Assembly: GCA_040391135.1 (NCBI GenBank)
Contig: JBEBYL010000012.1
Coordinates: forward strand, 1 to 64,000
Length of the DNA: 64,000 bases
DNA from: G025836975 sp040391135
GTDB lineage: Bacteria > Pseudomonadota > Gammaproteobacteria > Burkholderiales > Burkholderiaceae_B
Direction of reading: 5' to 3'
The notes beneath the pieces are model-generated. The model made no database searches and was not told the origin of the DNA. It was given only the letters and a program-made list of their open reading frames with translations. Shown here in pieces: positions 35,217 to 43,699 of the stretch (positions are counted from its first letter, which is position 1; the number at the start of each line of letters is the position of its first letter). A program made the translations under genes and the position numbers.

Positions 35217-36104
35217 TCAAGGCAAGGCCGGACCAGCCGGCCGGGCGGCATGCTTGTGCGAGCGCGAACCGTAGCGGTTGGCATAGCACCAGGTAAATTC
35301 GGCGCCCAGCAGGAAGATTTGCGCCGCGTAATACACCCAGATCAGCACGACGATCAACGAGCCGGTGGCGGTCAGCGACGATACAGTCGAACTCTTGCCC
35401 AGATACAGGCCAATGCCGGCCTTGCCGACCTCGAACAGCACGGCCGTCACCGCCGCGCCGACCCGCACGTCGCGCCAGGCTATGGTGGCCTGCGGCATGA
35501 ATTTATATATGGCGGCGAACAGCACCACCGTCATGCTCAGGGAAAAAGCCGCGTTCGCGATCTGGAGCACCGCCTCCCATCCCGGGAAGAAAGCGCTGCT
35601 CCATTGCCCCAGTACGGCGAGCAGCGCACTGGCGACCAATGACACCAGCAAAAGGAACCCCAGGCCCAGCACCAGGCCGAAGGAAAGCAGCCGGGCCCGG
35701 AACAGCGCCCACAAGCCCGCTCTTTTCTGCTTGCTGGGAACCTGCCATATCCGGTCCAGCGCGCTTTGCAATTCGGCAAAGACACGGGTCGCGCCCACCG
35801 CCAGAATGACAACACTGACCAGGGTGGCGAAAAAACCCTGGGTCGGCTTGTCGGCGCTTTTTATCAGGCTTTGTATTCCCGAAGCGCCTTCGGGTCCGAC
35901 CAGGCCGCCCAACTGGCTAATGATTTCCCCCCTTACCGCGTCTTCCCCCCACACCGTGCCGGCCACGGCGATCACGATGATCAATAGCGGAGCGATCGAG
36001 AAAATCGTGTAGAAGGCAAGCGCGGCTCCCAGGCTGGACGCATAATCCTCTTTCCAGGCCAGAAATGCGCTTTTCACCAGATCGAGGAATGCCCTAGCCG
36101 TCAT
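35217..36104 (-). CDS. YihY/BrkB-family inner-membrane protein
   Basis: This 295-residue polytopic protein starts FLDLVKSAFLAWKEDYASSLGAALAFYTIFSIAPLLIIVIAV, the standard YihY opening, with about six hydrophobic segments. The conserved ending is LIVVLIWVYYAAQIFLLGAEFTWCYANRYG. The family is sometimes called ribonuclease BN or BrkB in error; the real role is unknown. The basic tail SRSHKHAARPAG is cytosolic. Confidence 0.88.
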   Translation of the reverse strand: MTARAFLDLVKSAFLAWKEDYASSLGAALAFYTIFSIAPLLIIVIAVAGTVWGEDAVRGEIISQLGGLVGPEGASGIQSLIKSADKPTQGFFATLVSVVILAVGATRVFAELQSALDRIWQVPSKQKRAGLWALFRARLLSFGLVLGLGFLLLVSLVASALLAVLGQWSSAFFPGWEAVLQIANAAFSLSMTVVLFAAIYKFMPQATIAWRDVRVGAAVTAVLFEVGKAGIGLYLGKSSTVSSLTATGSLIVVLIWVYYAAQIFLLGAEFTWCYANRYGSRSHKHAARPAGPALP

Positions 36105-36132
36105 GGTGCGCTGTGCCGCCGGGCAGTCTGCC

Positions 36133-36657
36133 TCAAGGTATCGCCCTGTCGTGGCCGAGAGACGGCGCCTCCGGGATGGAAGCCGCCCTCTGCTTGGCCA
36201 GCGCTTTCAGGCAATGGGCGACGCTGGCCGCAATCGCCTCGTCGAACCAGGGCTGGGCTCCGCTGACTCCCACGGCGATGCCGTCGATGCATGCGCTGCC
36301 CCATAAGCCGGTATCCGTATCCTTTAGCAAATGAGGCGCCAATTGCCGCACGAAATGTCCGTCCCGGCCTGTCCGCCAGGCCACGCGCGCCTTATCGCGC
36401 GCAAAACGGGCATAGTCGGCGTCCCAGGCGGAGCGATCTCCCACGGCATGCTCGTAAAGGACCGCATGATCGAAATCGCTTGCCTCGGGTCCCAACGCCG
36501 GATCCATGATCACAATATAAAGAAAGCCGCTATCGCCGATCGTGCGCTGCAGCAGGCCTTGTTCCACCATGGGCAAAACCAGGGCGACCGCCTCGCGGGC
36601 AGCTCGTTGATCGGCAAAGAAGCTGCCCGATGCGAAGGGTTCCTTGTCTTCCATCAT
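36133..36657 (-). CDS. Hypothetical protein, 174 residues
   Basis: I do not recognise this protein. It has no signal peptide or membrane segment and is mostly charged and acidic. There are blocks such as FYIVIMDPA-like hydrophobic strands (FLYIVIMDPALGP) and ACIDGIAVGVSGAQPWFDEAIAASVAHCLKAL near the C-terminus. The latter resembles the glycine-containing end of GlcG/HbpS-type proteins, but the similarity is too short to name it. It begins 19 bases downstream of the DUF4142 gene stop in the same direction, so it may be part of that stress transcript. Coding is supported by length and by the compact spacing with neighbours. Confidence 0.7.
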   Translation of the reverse strand: MMEDKEPFASGSFFADQRAAREAVALVLPMVEQGLLQRTIGDSGFLYIVIMDPALGPEASDFDHAVLYEHAVGDRSAWDADYARFARDKARVAWRTGRDGHFVRQLAPHLLKDTDTGLWGSACIDGIAVGVSGAQPWFDEAIAASVAHCLKALAKQRAASIPEAPSLGHDRAIP

Positions 36658-36675
36658 CCTGCGCTCTCCGGCTTC

Positions 36676-37197
36676 TCATTCGGCTTTGTGTAGTGCGGCA
36701 TGCATCTGCTTGGCCATCTGCAAATGGCCTTGCAATACGGGCAGGGTCTTGGAGGCGAATGCCTTCACATCGCTGTCAGCGGCGTTTTTCGAGGCATTGG
36801 TGAAAAGGGCCACCGCCTCTTCATGTGCCATCACGCCGATTTCCTGAGCGTACTTCTTGTCGAACTCCCCGCCTTTCAGCTTGCCCAGCGCCGCAAGCTG
36901 ATCCTGCTGCTTTTTATTCATCGACGCCGGCAGTTGTACGCCCTTGGCCTGGGCCAAGGCTTTCAGTTCGGCATCCGCCTTGCCGTGATCGGCCAGCATT
37001 TTTTGCGCGAACGACTTTACCTGCGCGGATTGCGCCGATTTCTCCGCCAGTGTGCTGGCTTCCAACTCCAGCTTGCCCGCCGCCGCCGCCGAAGCCATGA
37101 AGGTCATGTCGGCTTTGCCGATATCGGCGGCCAGGGCCGCTCCGGATACGGCGCATAGCGCAAGGGAAAAACACAGTTTGGGAATAGATAAACGCAT
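36676..37197 (-). CDS. DUF4142 (ferritin-like) exported protein
   Basis: This 173-residue protein has a cleavable signal peptide (MRLSIPKLCFSLALCAVSGAALA) and a helical body typical of DUF4142: FMASAAAAGKLELEASTLA, VKSFAQKMLADHGKADAELKALA and HEEAVALFTNASKNAADSDVKAFASKTLPVLQGHLQMA. Members occur with stress-response genes and their function is unknown. The ATG at 37197 has AAGGAG upstream. It lies in a leftward series with the hypothetical, YihY and hemerythrin genes. Confidence 0.9.
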   Translation of the reverse strand: MRLSIPKLCFSLALCAVSGAALAADIGKADMTFMASAAAAGKLELEASTLAEKSAQSAQVKSFAQKMLADHGKADAELKALAQAKGVQLPASMNKKQQDQLAALGKLKGGEFDKKYAQEIGVMAHEEAVALFTNASKNAADSDVKAFASKTLPVLQGHLQMAKQMHAALHKAE

Positions 37198-37268
37198 GGC
37201 GGGCTCCTTGGATGGTCGAAATGCAAGCGCCATACACCAGCAAGCGCCATGCCGCGGCATGGCCGCGC

Positions 37269-37784
37269 TTATGCGGATGCCGATCGGCTCAAGCGCCGTA
37301 TCAGCGCCGCATGCCGGGGATAGGCCGCCACCAGATCGTCAGCGGATGCCAGCTCGAATTCGCTGAATTCGAATCCCGGGGCCACCGTACAGCCCACGAA
37401 CGCATAGCCGGACGGATCCGCCAGTTCCGCAGCGAACCAGCAGCCGGCGGGAACCACAACCTGGAATGACGAGCCGGGGATTTGCAGCGCATTGCCCAGC
37501 CGATGGGTGAGCTGCTGCCCATCGGGAGTCAAGACATGGACGTCCAGCGCATGGCCGGCGTAAAAATGCCAGATCTCGTCCGAGGCAATCCGGTGCCAGG
37601 CGGAATAGGCGCCCTCGCTGAGCAAGTAATAGATAGCCGTCGATGCCGCGCGCCCGACCTTGGAAACGCCGCGCACGACCCGCTCGGCACTGCGATAGGT
37701 TTCGGCGTAATGGCCGCCTTCAGGATGGGGCGAAAGCCCGAACTGTTGAATAAGGCGCTCCACGGCCGGATCGATTGTGCCCAT
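37269..37784 (-). CDS. Cupin (DUF985) domain protein
   Basis: This 171-residue single-domain cupin belongs to the DUF985 group. It starts MGTIDPAVERLIQQFGLSPHPEGGHYAETYRS and has the two cupin motifs YYLLSEGAYSAWHRIASDEIWHFYAG and GSSFQVVVPAGCWFAAEL. DUF985 members are thought to be sugar- or small-molecule-binding enzymes but the substrate is unknown. ATG 37784 is used; a larger upstream frame has no ribosome site. It is divergent from the MFS gene. Confidence 0.88.
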   Translation of the reverse strand: MGTIDPAVERLIQQFGLSPHPEGGHYAETYRSAERVVRGVSKVGRAASTAIYYLLSEGAYSAWHRIASDEIWHFYAGHALDVHVLTPDGQQLTHRLGNALQIPGSSFQVVVPAGCWFAAELADPSGYAFVGCTVAPGFEFSEFELASADDLVAAYPRHAALIRRLSRSASA

Positions 37785-37897
37785 ATGCCTGTCCCCACTA
37801 GAGTCCTGAAACCGCAAATATACATAAATGAGCGAAATATCGAAGCGCTTGCGGTGCAAGCAACACAAAAGGCAAGTTATGGTGTTCAATACCGCTC

Positions 37898-39181
37898 ATG
37901 AAGATCGACACCCAATCATCCGGCGACGTTGAATCGCCCTATGCCTGGACACGGCTCATCGTGTCTCTGTTGTTGATGACGATCGGCGGATCGGGCATGT
38001 ATTCCGTGACGGTGGTGCTGCCGCAAATACAGGCGGAGTTCGGCGTAAGCCGGTCGGATGCCTCACTGCCCTACACCCTGACGATGGTCGGCTTCGGCCT
38101 GGGCGGCATACTGATGGGCCGCCTCTCGGATCGCTTCGGCGTGTTCTTCCCCATCGTGGTGGGCACGCTGGGCATCAGCTCGGGATTCATGCTGGCCGGT
38201 TCGGCCGGCAGCCTCTGGCAATTCAATCTGGCGCAAGGCCTGCTTATCGGACTCATGGGCACGGCGGCCAGCTTCGCACCCTTGGTCGCGGATACCTCCC
38301 AATGGTTTACACGCCGGCGCGGCATCGCGCTGGCCATTTGCATGAGCGGCAATTACCTGGCCGGGGCCGTGTGGCCGCCCATCATGCAGCACTTCATCGA
38401 CACCGTGGGCTGGCGCCAAACCTACCTGGGCATAGGCATGTTCTGTTTTCTGTCCATGCTTCCGCTGGCGCTGGTCTATCGGCGCCGGCCGCCATCGACG
38501 CAACCGTCGGCGTCCAGCGTCCAGTCCAGGCCCAAGGCGCGATTCGCCCTGGAGGCGGCCCGCTCCGACCCTTCCCGGCCGCTGGGCCTGACGCCGGGCG
38601 CCTTGCAAGTGCTGCTGTGCATCGCCGGCGTGGCCTGCTGCGTGGCCATGGCCATGCCGCAAGTCCATATCGTGGCGTACTGCGGCGACCTGGGCTTCGG
38701 CGCCGCCCGAGGCGCCGAAATGCTGGCGCTCATGCTGGGCCTGGGCATCGTCAGCCGCCTGATGTCGGGCTGGATCTCCGACCATATCGGCGGCTTGCGC
38801 ACCCTGCTTCTGGGGTCGGTGCTTCAGGGCATCGCCTTGCTGATGTTCCTGTCCAGCAATGGCCTGGTTTCGCTGTATGTCATTTCGGGCTTGTTCGGTC
38901 TGTTCCAGGGCGGCATCGTCCCGGCCTACGCGTTGATCGTCCGCGAATTCTTCACGCCCAAGGAAGCCGGAGCGCGCGTGGGCACTGTGCTGATGGCCAC
39001 GCTTTTCGGCATGGCCCTTGGCGGCTGGATGTCGGGCGCCATCTACGATCTTAGCGGCTCTTACCAAGCCGCCTTCGTCAACGGCCTGGCCTGGAATGCG
39101 CTGAACATCAGCATCATCGGATTCCTGCTGTACCGCGCCAAGCGGGGGCCGGGCCGGGCGGGCGTCCCCATGGGGGCATAA
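37898..39181 (+). CDS. MFS transporter
   Basis: This 427-residue protein has about twelve membrane segments and the MFS loop motif GGILMGRLSDRFG between segments two and three, with a repeat-like LMSGWISDHIGGLR in the second half. It looks like an organic-acid or sulfolactate-type carrier, but the substrate is not readable. It is convergent with the LysR gene at 39224 and close to the tartrate dehydrogenase cluster, so a carboxylate is a reasonable guess. Confidence 0.85.
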   Translation: MKIDTQSSGDVESPYAWTRLIVSLLLMTIGGSGMYSVTVVLPQIQAEFGVSRSDASLPYTLTMVGFGLGGILMGRLSDRFGVFFPIVVGTLGISSGFMLAGSAGSLWQFNLAQGLLIGLMGTAASFAPLVADTSQWFTRRRGIALAICMSGNYLAGAVWPPIMQHFIDTVGWRQTYLGIGMFCFLSMLPLALVYRRRPPSTQPSASSVQSRPKARFALEAARSDPSRPLGLTPGALQVLLCIAGVACCVAMAMPQVHIVAYCGDLGFGAARGAEMLALMLGLGIVSRLMSGWISDHIGGLRTLLLGSVLQGIALLMFLSSNGLVSLYVISGLFGLFQGGIVPAYALIVREFFTPKEAGARVGTVLMATLFGMALGGWMSGAIYDLSGSYQAAFVNGLAWNALNISIIGFLLYRAKRGPGRAGVPMGA

Positions 39182-39223
39182 GCCACCAGGCCGGACCCGA
39201 TCGGATTGACGCCAAGCGCGGCC

Positions 39224-40132
39224 CTAGCTGCGAAACGACAGCGCGACGAAATCCACAAAGGCGCGCACGCGCGTCGACAGTTGATGCCTTTGCAGGTAGG
39301 TTGCGTAGATATCGGCATCGGGCGTCTGGTAATCGTGCAATACCTGCACCAGGCGGCCGCTGTCCAGATAACGGGAAATATCCCATTCGGCGCGCATCAG
39401 GATGCCATGGCCATCCAGCGCCCAGTTCACCGCCGTTTCCCCATCGTTGGTGCTCAGCGTGCCGTGCACCCGCACGACTTCAGTCGTTTTTTCGCCGCCC
39501 TGCTCGGTGGTCAGGCGCCAGACGCCATAGGCTTCGTCGCCCTGCTGTATGCCTATGCAGTTATGTTTTTCCAGATCCTTGGGTGTGGCGGGCGCCGCAT
39601 GGCGCGCCAGATAGGCGGGCGAGGCGCACAGCAGCCTGCGATTGGCCGCCAGGCGCCGGGCCATGATGCGGCCGTCGGGCGGTTCCCCAAAGCGGATGCA
39701 CACATCGAACGCATCGCTGCTGAAGGCGGGAGGGTCGACCGACAGCTGCAATTGCACCTGCACGTCCGGATGCTTCAGCATGAAGCGCGACACCAGCGGT
39801 GCGATATAGCTGCGGCCGAATCCCGGCGATGCATTGACGCGCAGCAAGCCTTTGGGCGCCGCCCCGGATCCCGCCAGCAGTTGCTCCATGTCGTCGATTT
39901 CGGCCAGGATGCGGCGGGCATGGGCCAAGTAGATTTCGCCCTCGGGCGTCAGCCGCATGCGCCGGGTCGTTCGTATGACCAGCGGTATCCCCAGGCGCGC
40001 TTCCATTTGCGCAAGACGCTTGCTGACCGCGGGGGTGGTCACGCCCAGGGTACGCGCGGCCGCCCCCAGCCCCGCCGATGCGGCAAGAACCGAAAAAAAA
40101 GCCAGCTCGGAGGGATGGGTTCCAGAAGTCAT
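39224..40132 (-). CDS. LysR-family regulator, likely of tartrate genes
   Basis: This 302-residue LysR protein has an N-terminal helix-turn-helix (ASAGLGAAARTLGVTTPAVSKRLAQMEARLG) and an effector-binding domain with FGRSYIAPLVSRFMLKHPDV. It is divergent from the tartrate dehydrogenase gene across 118 bases. In related bacteria such a regulator activates the tartrate operon, for example DmlR for decarboxylating malate/tartrate dehydrogenase. Specific effector recognition is inferred. Confidence 0.85.
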   Translation of the reverse strand: MTSGTHPSELAFFSVLAASAGLGAAARTLGVTTPAVSKRLAQMEARLGIPLVIRTTRRMRLTPEGEIYLAHARRILAEIDDMEQLLAGSGAAPKGLLRVNASPGFGRSYIAPLVSRFMLKHPDVQVQLQLSVDPPAFSSDAFDVCIRFGEPPDGRIMARRLAANRRLLCASPAYLARHAAPATPKDLEKHNCIGIQQGDEAYGVWRLTTEQGGEKTTEVVRVHGTLSTNDGETAVNWALDGHGILMRAEWDISRYLDSGRLVQVLHDYQTPDADIYATYLQRHQLSTRVRAFVDFVALSFRS

Positions 40133-40203
40133 GCGGACGCGTTTTGATTATTGAATACAAGTTAACAGTGGTTTCACCGGCAGCCCCTCATTTTGGACTG
40201 AAT

Positions 40204-40246
40204 TGCTCCTATAGTTCAAGCAAAGCCAAGCATTGCAATAGGAGCA
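40204..40246 (+). promoter_or_regulatory. Inverted repeat covering the ttuC ribosome binding site
   Basis: TGCTCCTAT (40204-40212) and ATAGGAGCA (40238-40246) are perfect complements separated by 25 bases. The right arm contains the AGGAG ribosome site in front of ATG 40251. In RNA this could hide the site; as DNA it could be a LysR operator. Transcript start is unknown. Confidence 0.5.
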
Positions 40247-40250
40247 TTGG

Positions 40251-41321
40251 ATGAAAACATATCGCATCGCCACGATTCCCGGCGACGGCATCGGCAAGGA
40301 AGTCATACCCGCGGGCCAGGAACTGCTACAGGCATTGGCCGCGGCGGACCGCTCTTTCGCCTTCGAATTCGAAAACTTCGATTGGGGCGGCGACTACTAC
40401 CGCAAGCACGGCGCCATGATGCCTGAAGACGGACTGGATGCCCTGCGCGGCAAGGACGCCATTCTGTTCGGCTCCGCCGGCGATCCGGACATTCCCGATC
40501 ACATCACGCTATGGGGCCTGCGCCTGAAAATCTGCCAGGGTTTCGACCAGTACGCCAATGTCCGCCCCACCCGGATTCTTCCCGGCATCGACGCGCCGCT
40601 CAAGCGCTGCGCCATCGAAGACCTGAACTGGGTCATCGTCCGTGAAAACTCCGAGGGCGAATACTCGGGCGTGGGCGGGCGAGTCCACCAAGGACATCCC
40701 ATAGAAGCGGCCACCGACGTTTCCATCATGACGCGCGCCGGCGTGGAGCGCATATTGCGCTACGCCTTCCGGCTTGCCCAGTCGCGTCCCCGCAAGCTGC
40801 TCACGGTCATCACGAAGTCCAATGCCCAGCGCCACGCCATGGTCATGTGGGACGAAATCGCCAAGCAGATATCGGCGGAATTCCCCGATGTCGCCTGGGA
40901 CAAGGAACTGGTCGATGCCGCCACCGCGCGCATGGTGAACCGGCCCGCATCCATGGACACCATCGTCGCCACCAATCTGCACGCCGACATCCTGAGCGAT
41001 CTGGCCGCGGCGCTGGCGGGCAGCCTGGGCATCGCGCCCACCGGCAACATCGATCCCGAAAGGCGTTACCCATCCATGTTCGAGCCCATCCACGGATCGG
41101 CCTTCGACATCATGGGCAAGGGCCTGGCCAATCCCGTCGGCACATTCTGGTCGGTCGTCATGCTGCTGGAGCACCTGGGCGAAACCGCCGCCGCCCAGCG
41201 GGTCATGCGAGCCCTGGAATACATAACCTCCCGCCCCGAGTTGCATACCGGCGATCTGGGCGGCAGCGCCACGACCGCCGCCGTTACCAAGGCCATGTGC
41301 GAACGGGTTGCACAAGCCTGA
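40251..41321 (+). CDS. ttuC: Tartrate dehydrogenase/decarboxylase (isocitrate/isopropylmalate DH family)
   Basis: This 356-residue NAD(P)-linked beta-decarboxylating dehydrogenase starts IATIPGDGIGKEVIPAG and has VNRPASMDTIVATNLHADILSDLAAALAGSLG. The ENSEGEYSGVGGR segment and LANPVGTFWSVVMLLEHLGE are characteristic of the tartrate/D-malate branch of the family. Substrates may be tartrate or D-malate. A Bug-type binding protein gene starts soon after, and a LysR gene is divergent. The ribosome site AGGAG is part of a hairpin with an upstream arm (40204-40246). Confidence 0.9.
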   Translation: MKTYRIATIPGDGIGKEVIPAGQELLQALAAADRSFAFEFENFDWGGDYYRKHGAMMPEDGLDALRGKDAILFGSAGDPDIPDHITLWGLRLKICQGFDQYANVRPTRILPGIDAPLKRCAIEDLNWVIVRENSEGEYSGVGGRVHQGHPIEAATDVSIMTRAGVERILRYAFRLAQSRPRKLLTVITKSNAQRHAMVMWDEIAKQISAEFPDVAWDKELVDAATARMVNRPASMDTIVATNLHADILSDLAAALAGSLGIAPTGNIDPERRYPSMFEPIHGSAFDIMGKGLANPVGTFWSVVMLLEHLGETAAAQRVMRALEYITSRPELHTGDLGGSATTAAVTKAMCERVAQA

Positions 41322-41376
41322 TCCGCAGCGCAGCAATACGGCGCCACCCGGCGCCTACATAAAACAGGAGACAAGC

Positions 41377-42384
41377 ATGAAAAAAAATCAAATGAATAAA
41401 ACGGGAAGAAAAGCAGCCGGACTTGCGAAGGCGGGCGTTGGCGCGCTGGCCGTGTTCGCCTTGTCCGGTTCCCTGGCCATGGCCCAGGCCTGGCCCGACA
41501 AACCGGTCAGCCTGGTCGTGCCCTTCGCGGCGGGCGGCACCACGGATGTGCTGGCGCGCGCCCTGGGCGATCAGCTGTCCAAGTCACTGGGGCAGCCCGT
41601 GATCGTCGAAAACAAACCCGGGGCGGGCGCCACGCTGGGCGCCGACATCGTCGCGCGCTCCAAGCCCGACGGCTATACGCTGCTCATGGGGGCGGTGCAT
41701 CACACCATCGCCACCAGTGTCTATAAAAAACTTTCCTACGATTTTCAGAAAAGCTTCGAGCCCATAACGACGGTTGCCCTGGTGCCCAACGTGCTGGTCG
41801 TCAACGCCAACACGCCCGTCAAGACGCCGGCGGAATTGGTCGCGATGGCCAAGAAATCGGCGACCAGCCTGGCATACGGATCAAATGGCTACGGCACCTT
41901 GCAGCACCTGATCGGCACGCAATTCGCCATGCAGAACGGCATCGAATTGCTGCATGTGCCCTACAAGGGCAGCGGCCCGCTGACCACCGACCTTATCGGC
42001 GGCCAGGTCACCATGTCTTTCGACACGGTCACTCCCGTCCTGCCGCATATCCAGGCCGGCAAGCTGCGCGCCCTGGCGGTCACCACCGCCAAGCGCTCGT
42101 CCGTGCTGCCCGATACGCCGACCTTGAACGAATCTGGCATGCATGACTTTGACCTTGGAACCTGGTTCGGCGTGCTGGCCCCCGCGGGTACGCCGGCAAA
42201 TGTCCTGGACAAGCTCAACACTGAAATGGTCAAGGTCATCAAGTCGGCCGACTTCCGCGACAGGATGTCCAAGATCGGCGCCGAGCCTATAGGGAATACG
42301 CGTGTGGAGATGACCAAGCAGATCGACGACGACACCAAGCGTTTTGCCGAAGTCATTAAAAAGGCCAACATAACGGTTAACTGA
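41377..42384 (+). CDS. Bug-family (TctC) solute-binding protein, tartrate cluster
   Basis: This 335-residue periplasmic protein has a signal peptide (hydrophobic run ending GSLAMAQA). Bug motifs WPDKPVSLVVPFAAGGTTDVLAR, VENKPGAGATLGADIVARSKPDGYTLL and HVPYKGSGPLTTDLIGGQVTMSFD are present. ATG 41377 is chosen with AGGAG upstream. It follows ttuC by 55 bases on the same strand, so the ligand may be tartrate or D-malate. No TctA/TctB genes are adjacent. Confidence 0.9.
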   Translation: MKKNQMNKTGRKAAGLAKAGVGALAVFALSGSLAMAQAWPDKPVSLVVPFAAGGTTDVLARALGDQLSKSLGQPVIVENKPGAGATLGADIVARSKPDGYTLLMGAVHHTIATSVYKKLSYDFQKSFEPITTVALVPNVLVVNANTPVKTPAELVAMAKKSATSLAYGSNGYGTLQHLIGTQFAMQNGIELLHVPYKGSGPLTTDLIGGQVTMSFDTVTPVLPHIQAGKLRALAVTTAKRSSVLPDTPTLNESGMHDFDLGTWFGVLAPAGTPANVLDKLNTEMVKVIKSADFRDRMSKIGAEPIGNTRVEMTKQIDDDTKRFAEVIKKANITVN

Positions 42385-42431
42385 ACCCAGAGATATCGGA
42401 CTACCGAGCCTGGCATCCAGGCTGATCAAAG

Positions 42432-42468
42432 AACAGGCCGCCGATCGTGAGATCAGGCGGCCTGTTTT
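42432..42468 (+). terminator. Rho-independent terminator after the Bug gene
   Basis: An 11-bp stem AACAGGCCGCC (42432-42442) pairs with GGCGGCCTGTT (42456-42466) over a 13-base loop and ends TTTT. It closes the ttuC-Bug transcript. The following roughly 150 bases before pbpG are AT-rich and likely hold its promoter. Confidence 0.8.
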
Positions 42469-42619
42469 ACTGGATTCATATACAGCAATTTCCGCAGAAT
42501 GGCGCCAAGCTTGCAAATTACTTAAAAAAAAACTTAAAAGAATGTTGTAACTACCTAATATAAAGACATTTTTTCTGATATTATCACTTCAACTAAAAAT
42601 ACGTCCTCGTGCCCACGAC

Positions 42620-43684
42620 ATGCCTGCAACCCGGAACACACCCTTGCGTCGCTTCTCCCTATTGGCTTTGCTGCCCGTATGCTTCGCTTTCGCGTTAAGC
42701 ACCAGCGTTCCGGCCCAGGCGCGAACACAGACGAAAACCGCTCAAACACAGAAAGCCGGCACCTCGGCAAAAAAGCCTGCTGCTAAAAAAACAGCCAAGC
42801 GCAAGATCGCCAAGGCCCGGCCGGCCAGCGCCGGCAAGTCTCATATTGTACGGCGCCAGAACCTGCGCACCGCCAGCTACGCCCCGCTTGCTCAGGAAGC
42901 CGCGCCCGCGGCAGGGCTGGATACGCGGCAGGCCATGCTGCGTTCCGAGGTCGCTTTCGTGCAGGACCTTGAAAGCTCCCATGTCCTTTATGACAAGAAT
43001 GGCGACGAGGTCCGCCCGATTGCATCCATCTCCAAGCTGATGACCGCGCTGGTGGTGGCTGAAGCCGGCCTGCCCATGGACGAGGTCCTGGAAATTTCCG
43101 ATGCCGATGTCGACCGCCTGCGCCATTCGCGTTCGCGCCTGCGGGTCGGCACCCAGCTTAGCCGCGCCGACATGCTGCACCTGGCGCTGATGTCTTCGGA
43201 AAACCGCGCCGCCCATGCACTGAGCCGCTATTATCCGGGCGGCATGCCCGCCTTTGTGCGCGCCATGAACGACAAGGCCCGTGCCCTGGGCATGCGCAAG
43301 ACGCACTTCGTCGAGCCCACCGGCCTGTCCAGCGAAAACGTTTCCTCGCCGCGCGACCTCGTCAAGCTGTTGCGCGCCGTCAGCAAACAACCGCTGATCC
43401 ACCGCTACACCACCGACGACAGTTATCTGGTCGATGTGGGCCGGGGCCGGCAATTGGTCTACAACAATACCAATCGCCTGGTGAAGAATTCCGACTGGGA
43501 CATCCGGATCTCCAAAACCGGCTTCATCAATGAAGCCGGCGAATGCCTGGTCATGCTGACCCGCATCGACAACCGCGATGTCGCCATCGTACTGCTCAAC
43601 TCCACCGGCCGCTATTCACGCATCGGCGACGCCGTGCGCATTCGCAACCTGGTTGAAAACGACAGCAACGTGGCGATGCTCTAG
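42620..43684 (+). CDS. pbpG: D-alanyl-D-alanine endopeptidase (PBP7/8 type)
   Basis: This 354-residue periplasmic serine peptidase cleaves peptidoglycan cross-links. It has the SxxK motif SISKLM, the SxN motif SSENR and the KTG motif SKTGFINEAGEC. The N-terminal signal peptide is followed by about 40 residues rich in Lys, Ala, Thr and Gln with AKKPAAKKTAKRK. That is an extended basic linker which precedes the catalytic domain near DTRQAMLRSEVAFV. Typical PBP7 is about 300 residues; the linker accounts for the extra length. Confidence 0.92.
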   Translation: MPATRNTPLRRFSLLALLPVCFAFALSTSVPAQARTQTKTAQTQKAGTSAKKPAAKKTAKRKIAKARPASAGKSHIVRRQNLRTASYAPLAQEAAPAAGLDTRQAMLRSEVAFVQDLESSHVLYDKNGDEVRPIASISKLMTALVVAEAGLPMDEVLEISDADVDRLRHSRSRLRVGTQLSRADMLHLALMSSENRAAHALSRYYPGGMPAFVRAMNDKARALGMRKTHFVEPTGLSSENVSSPRDLVKLLRAVSKQPLIHRYTTDDSYLVDVGRGRQLVYNNTNRLVKNSDWDIRISKTGFINEAGECLVMLTRIDNRDVAIVLLNSTGRYSRIGDAVRIRNLVENDSNVAML

Positions 43685-43699
43685 GGCCGCGCCCGGACC

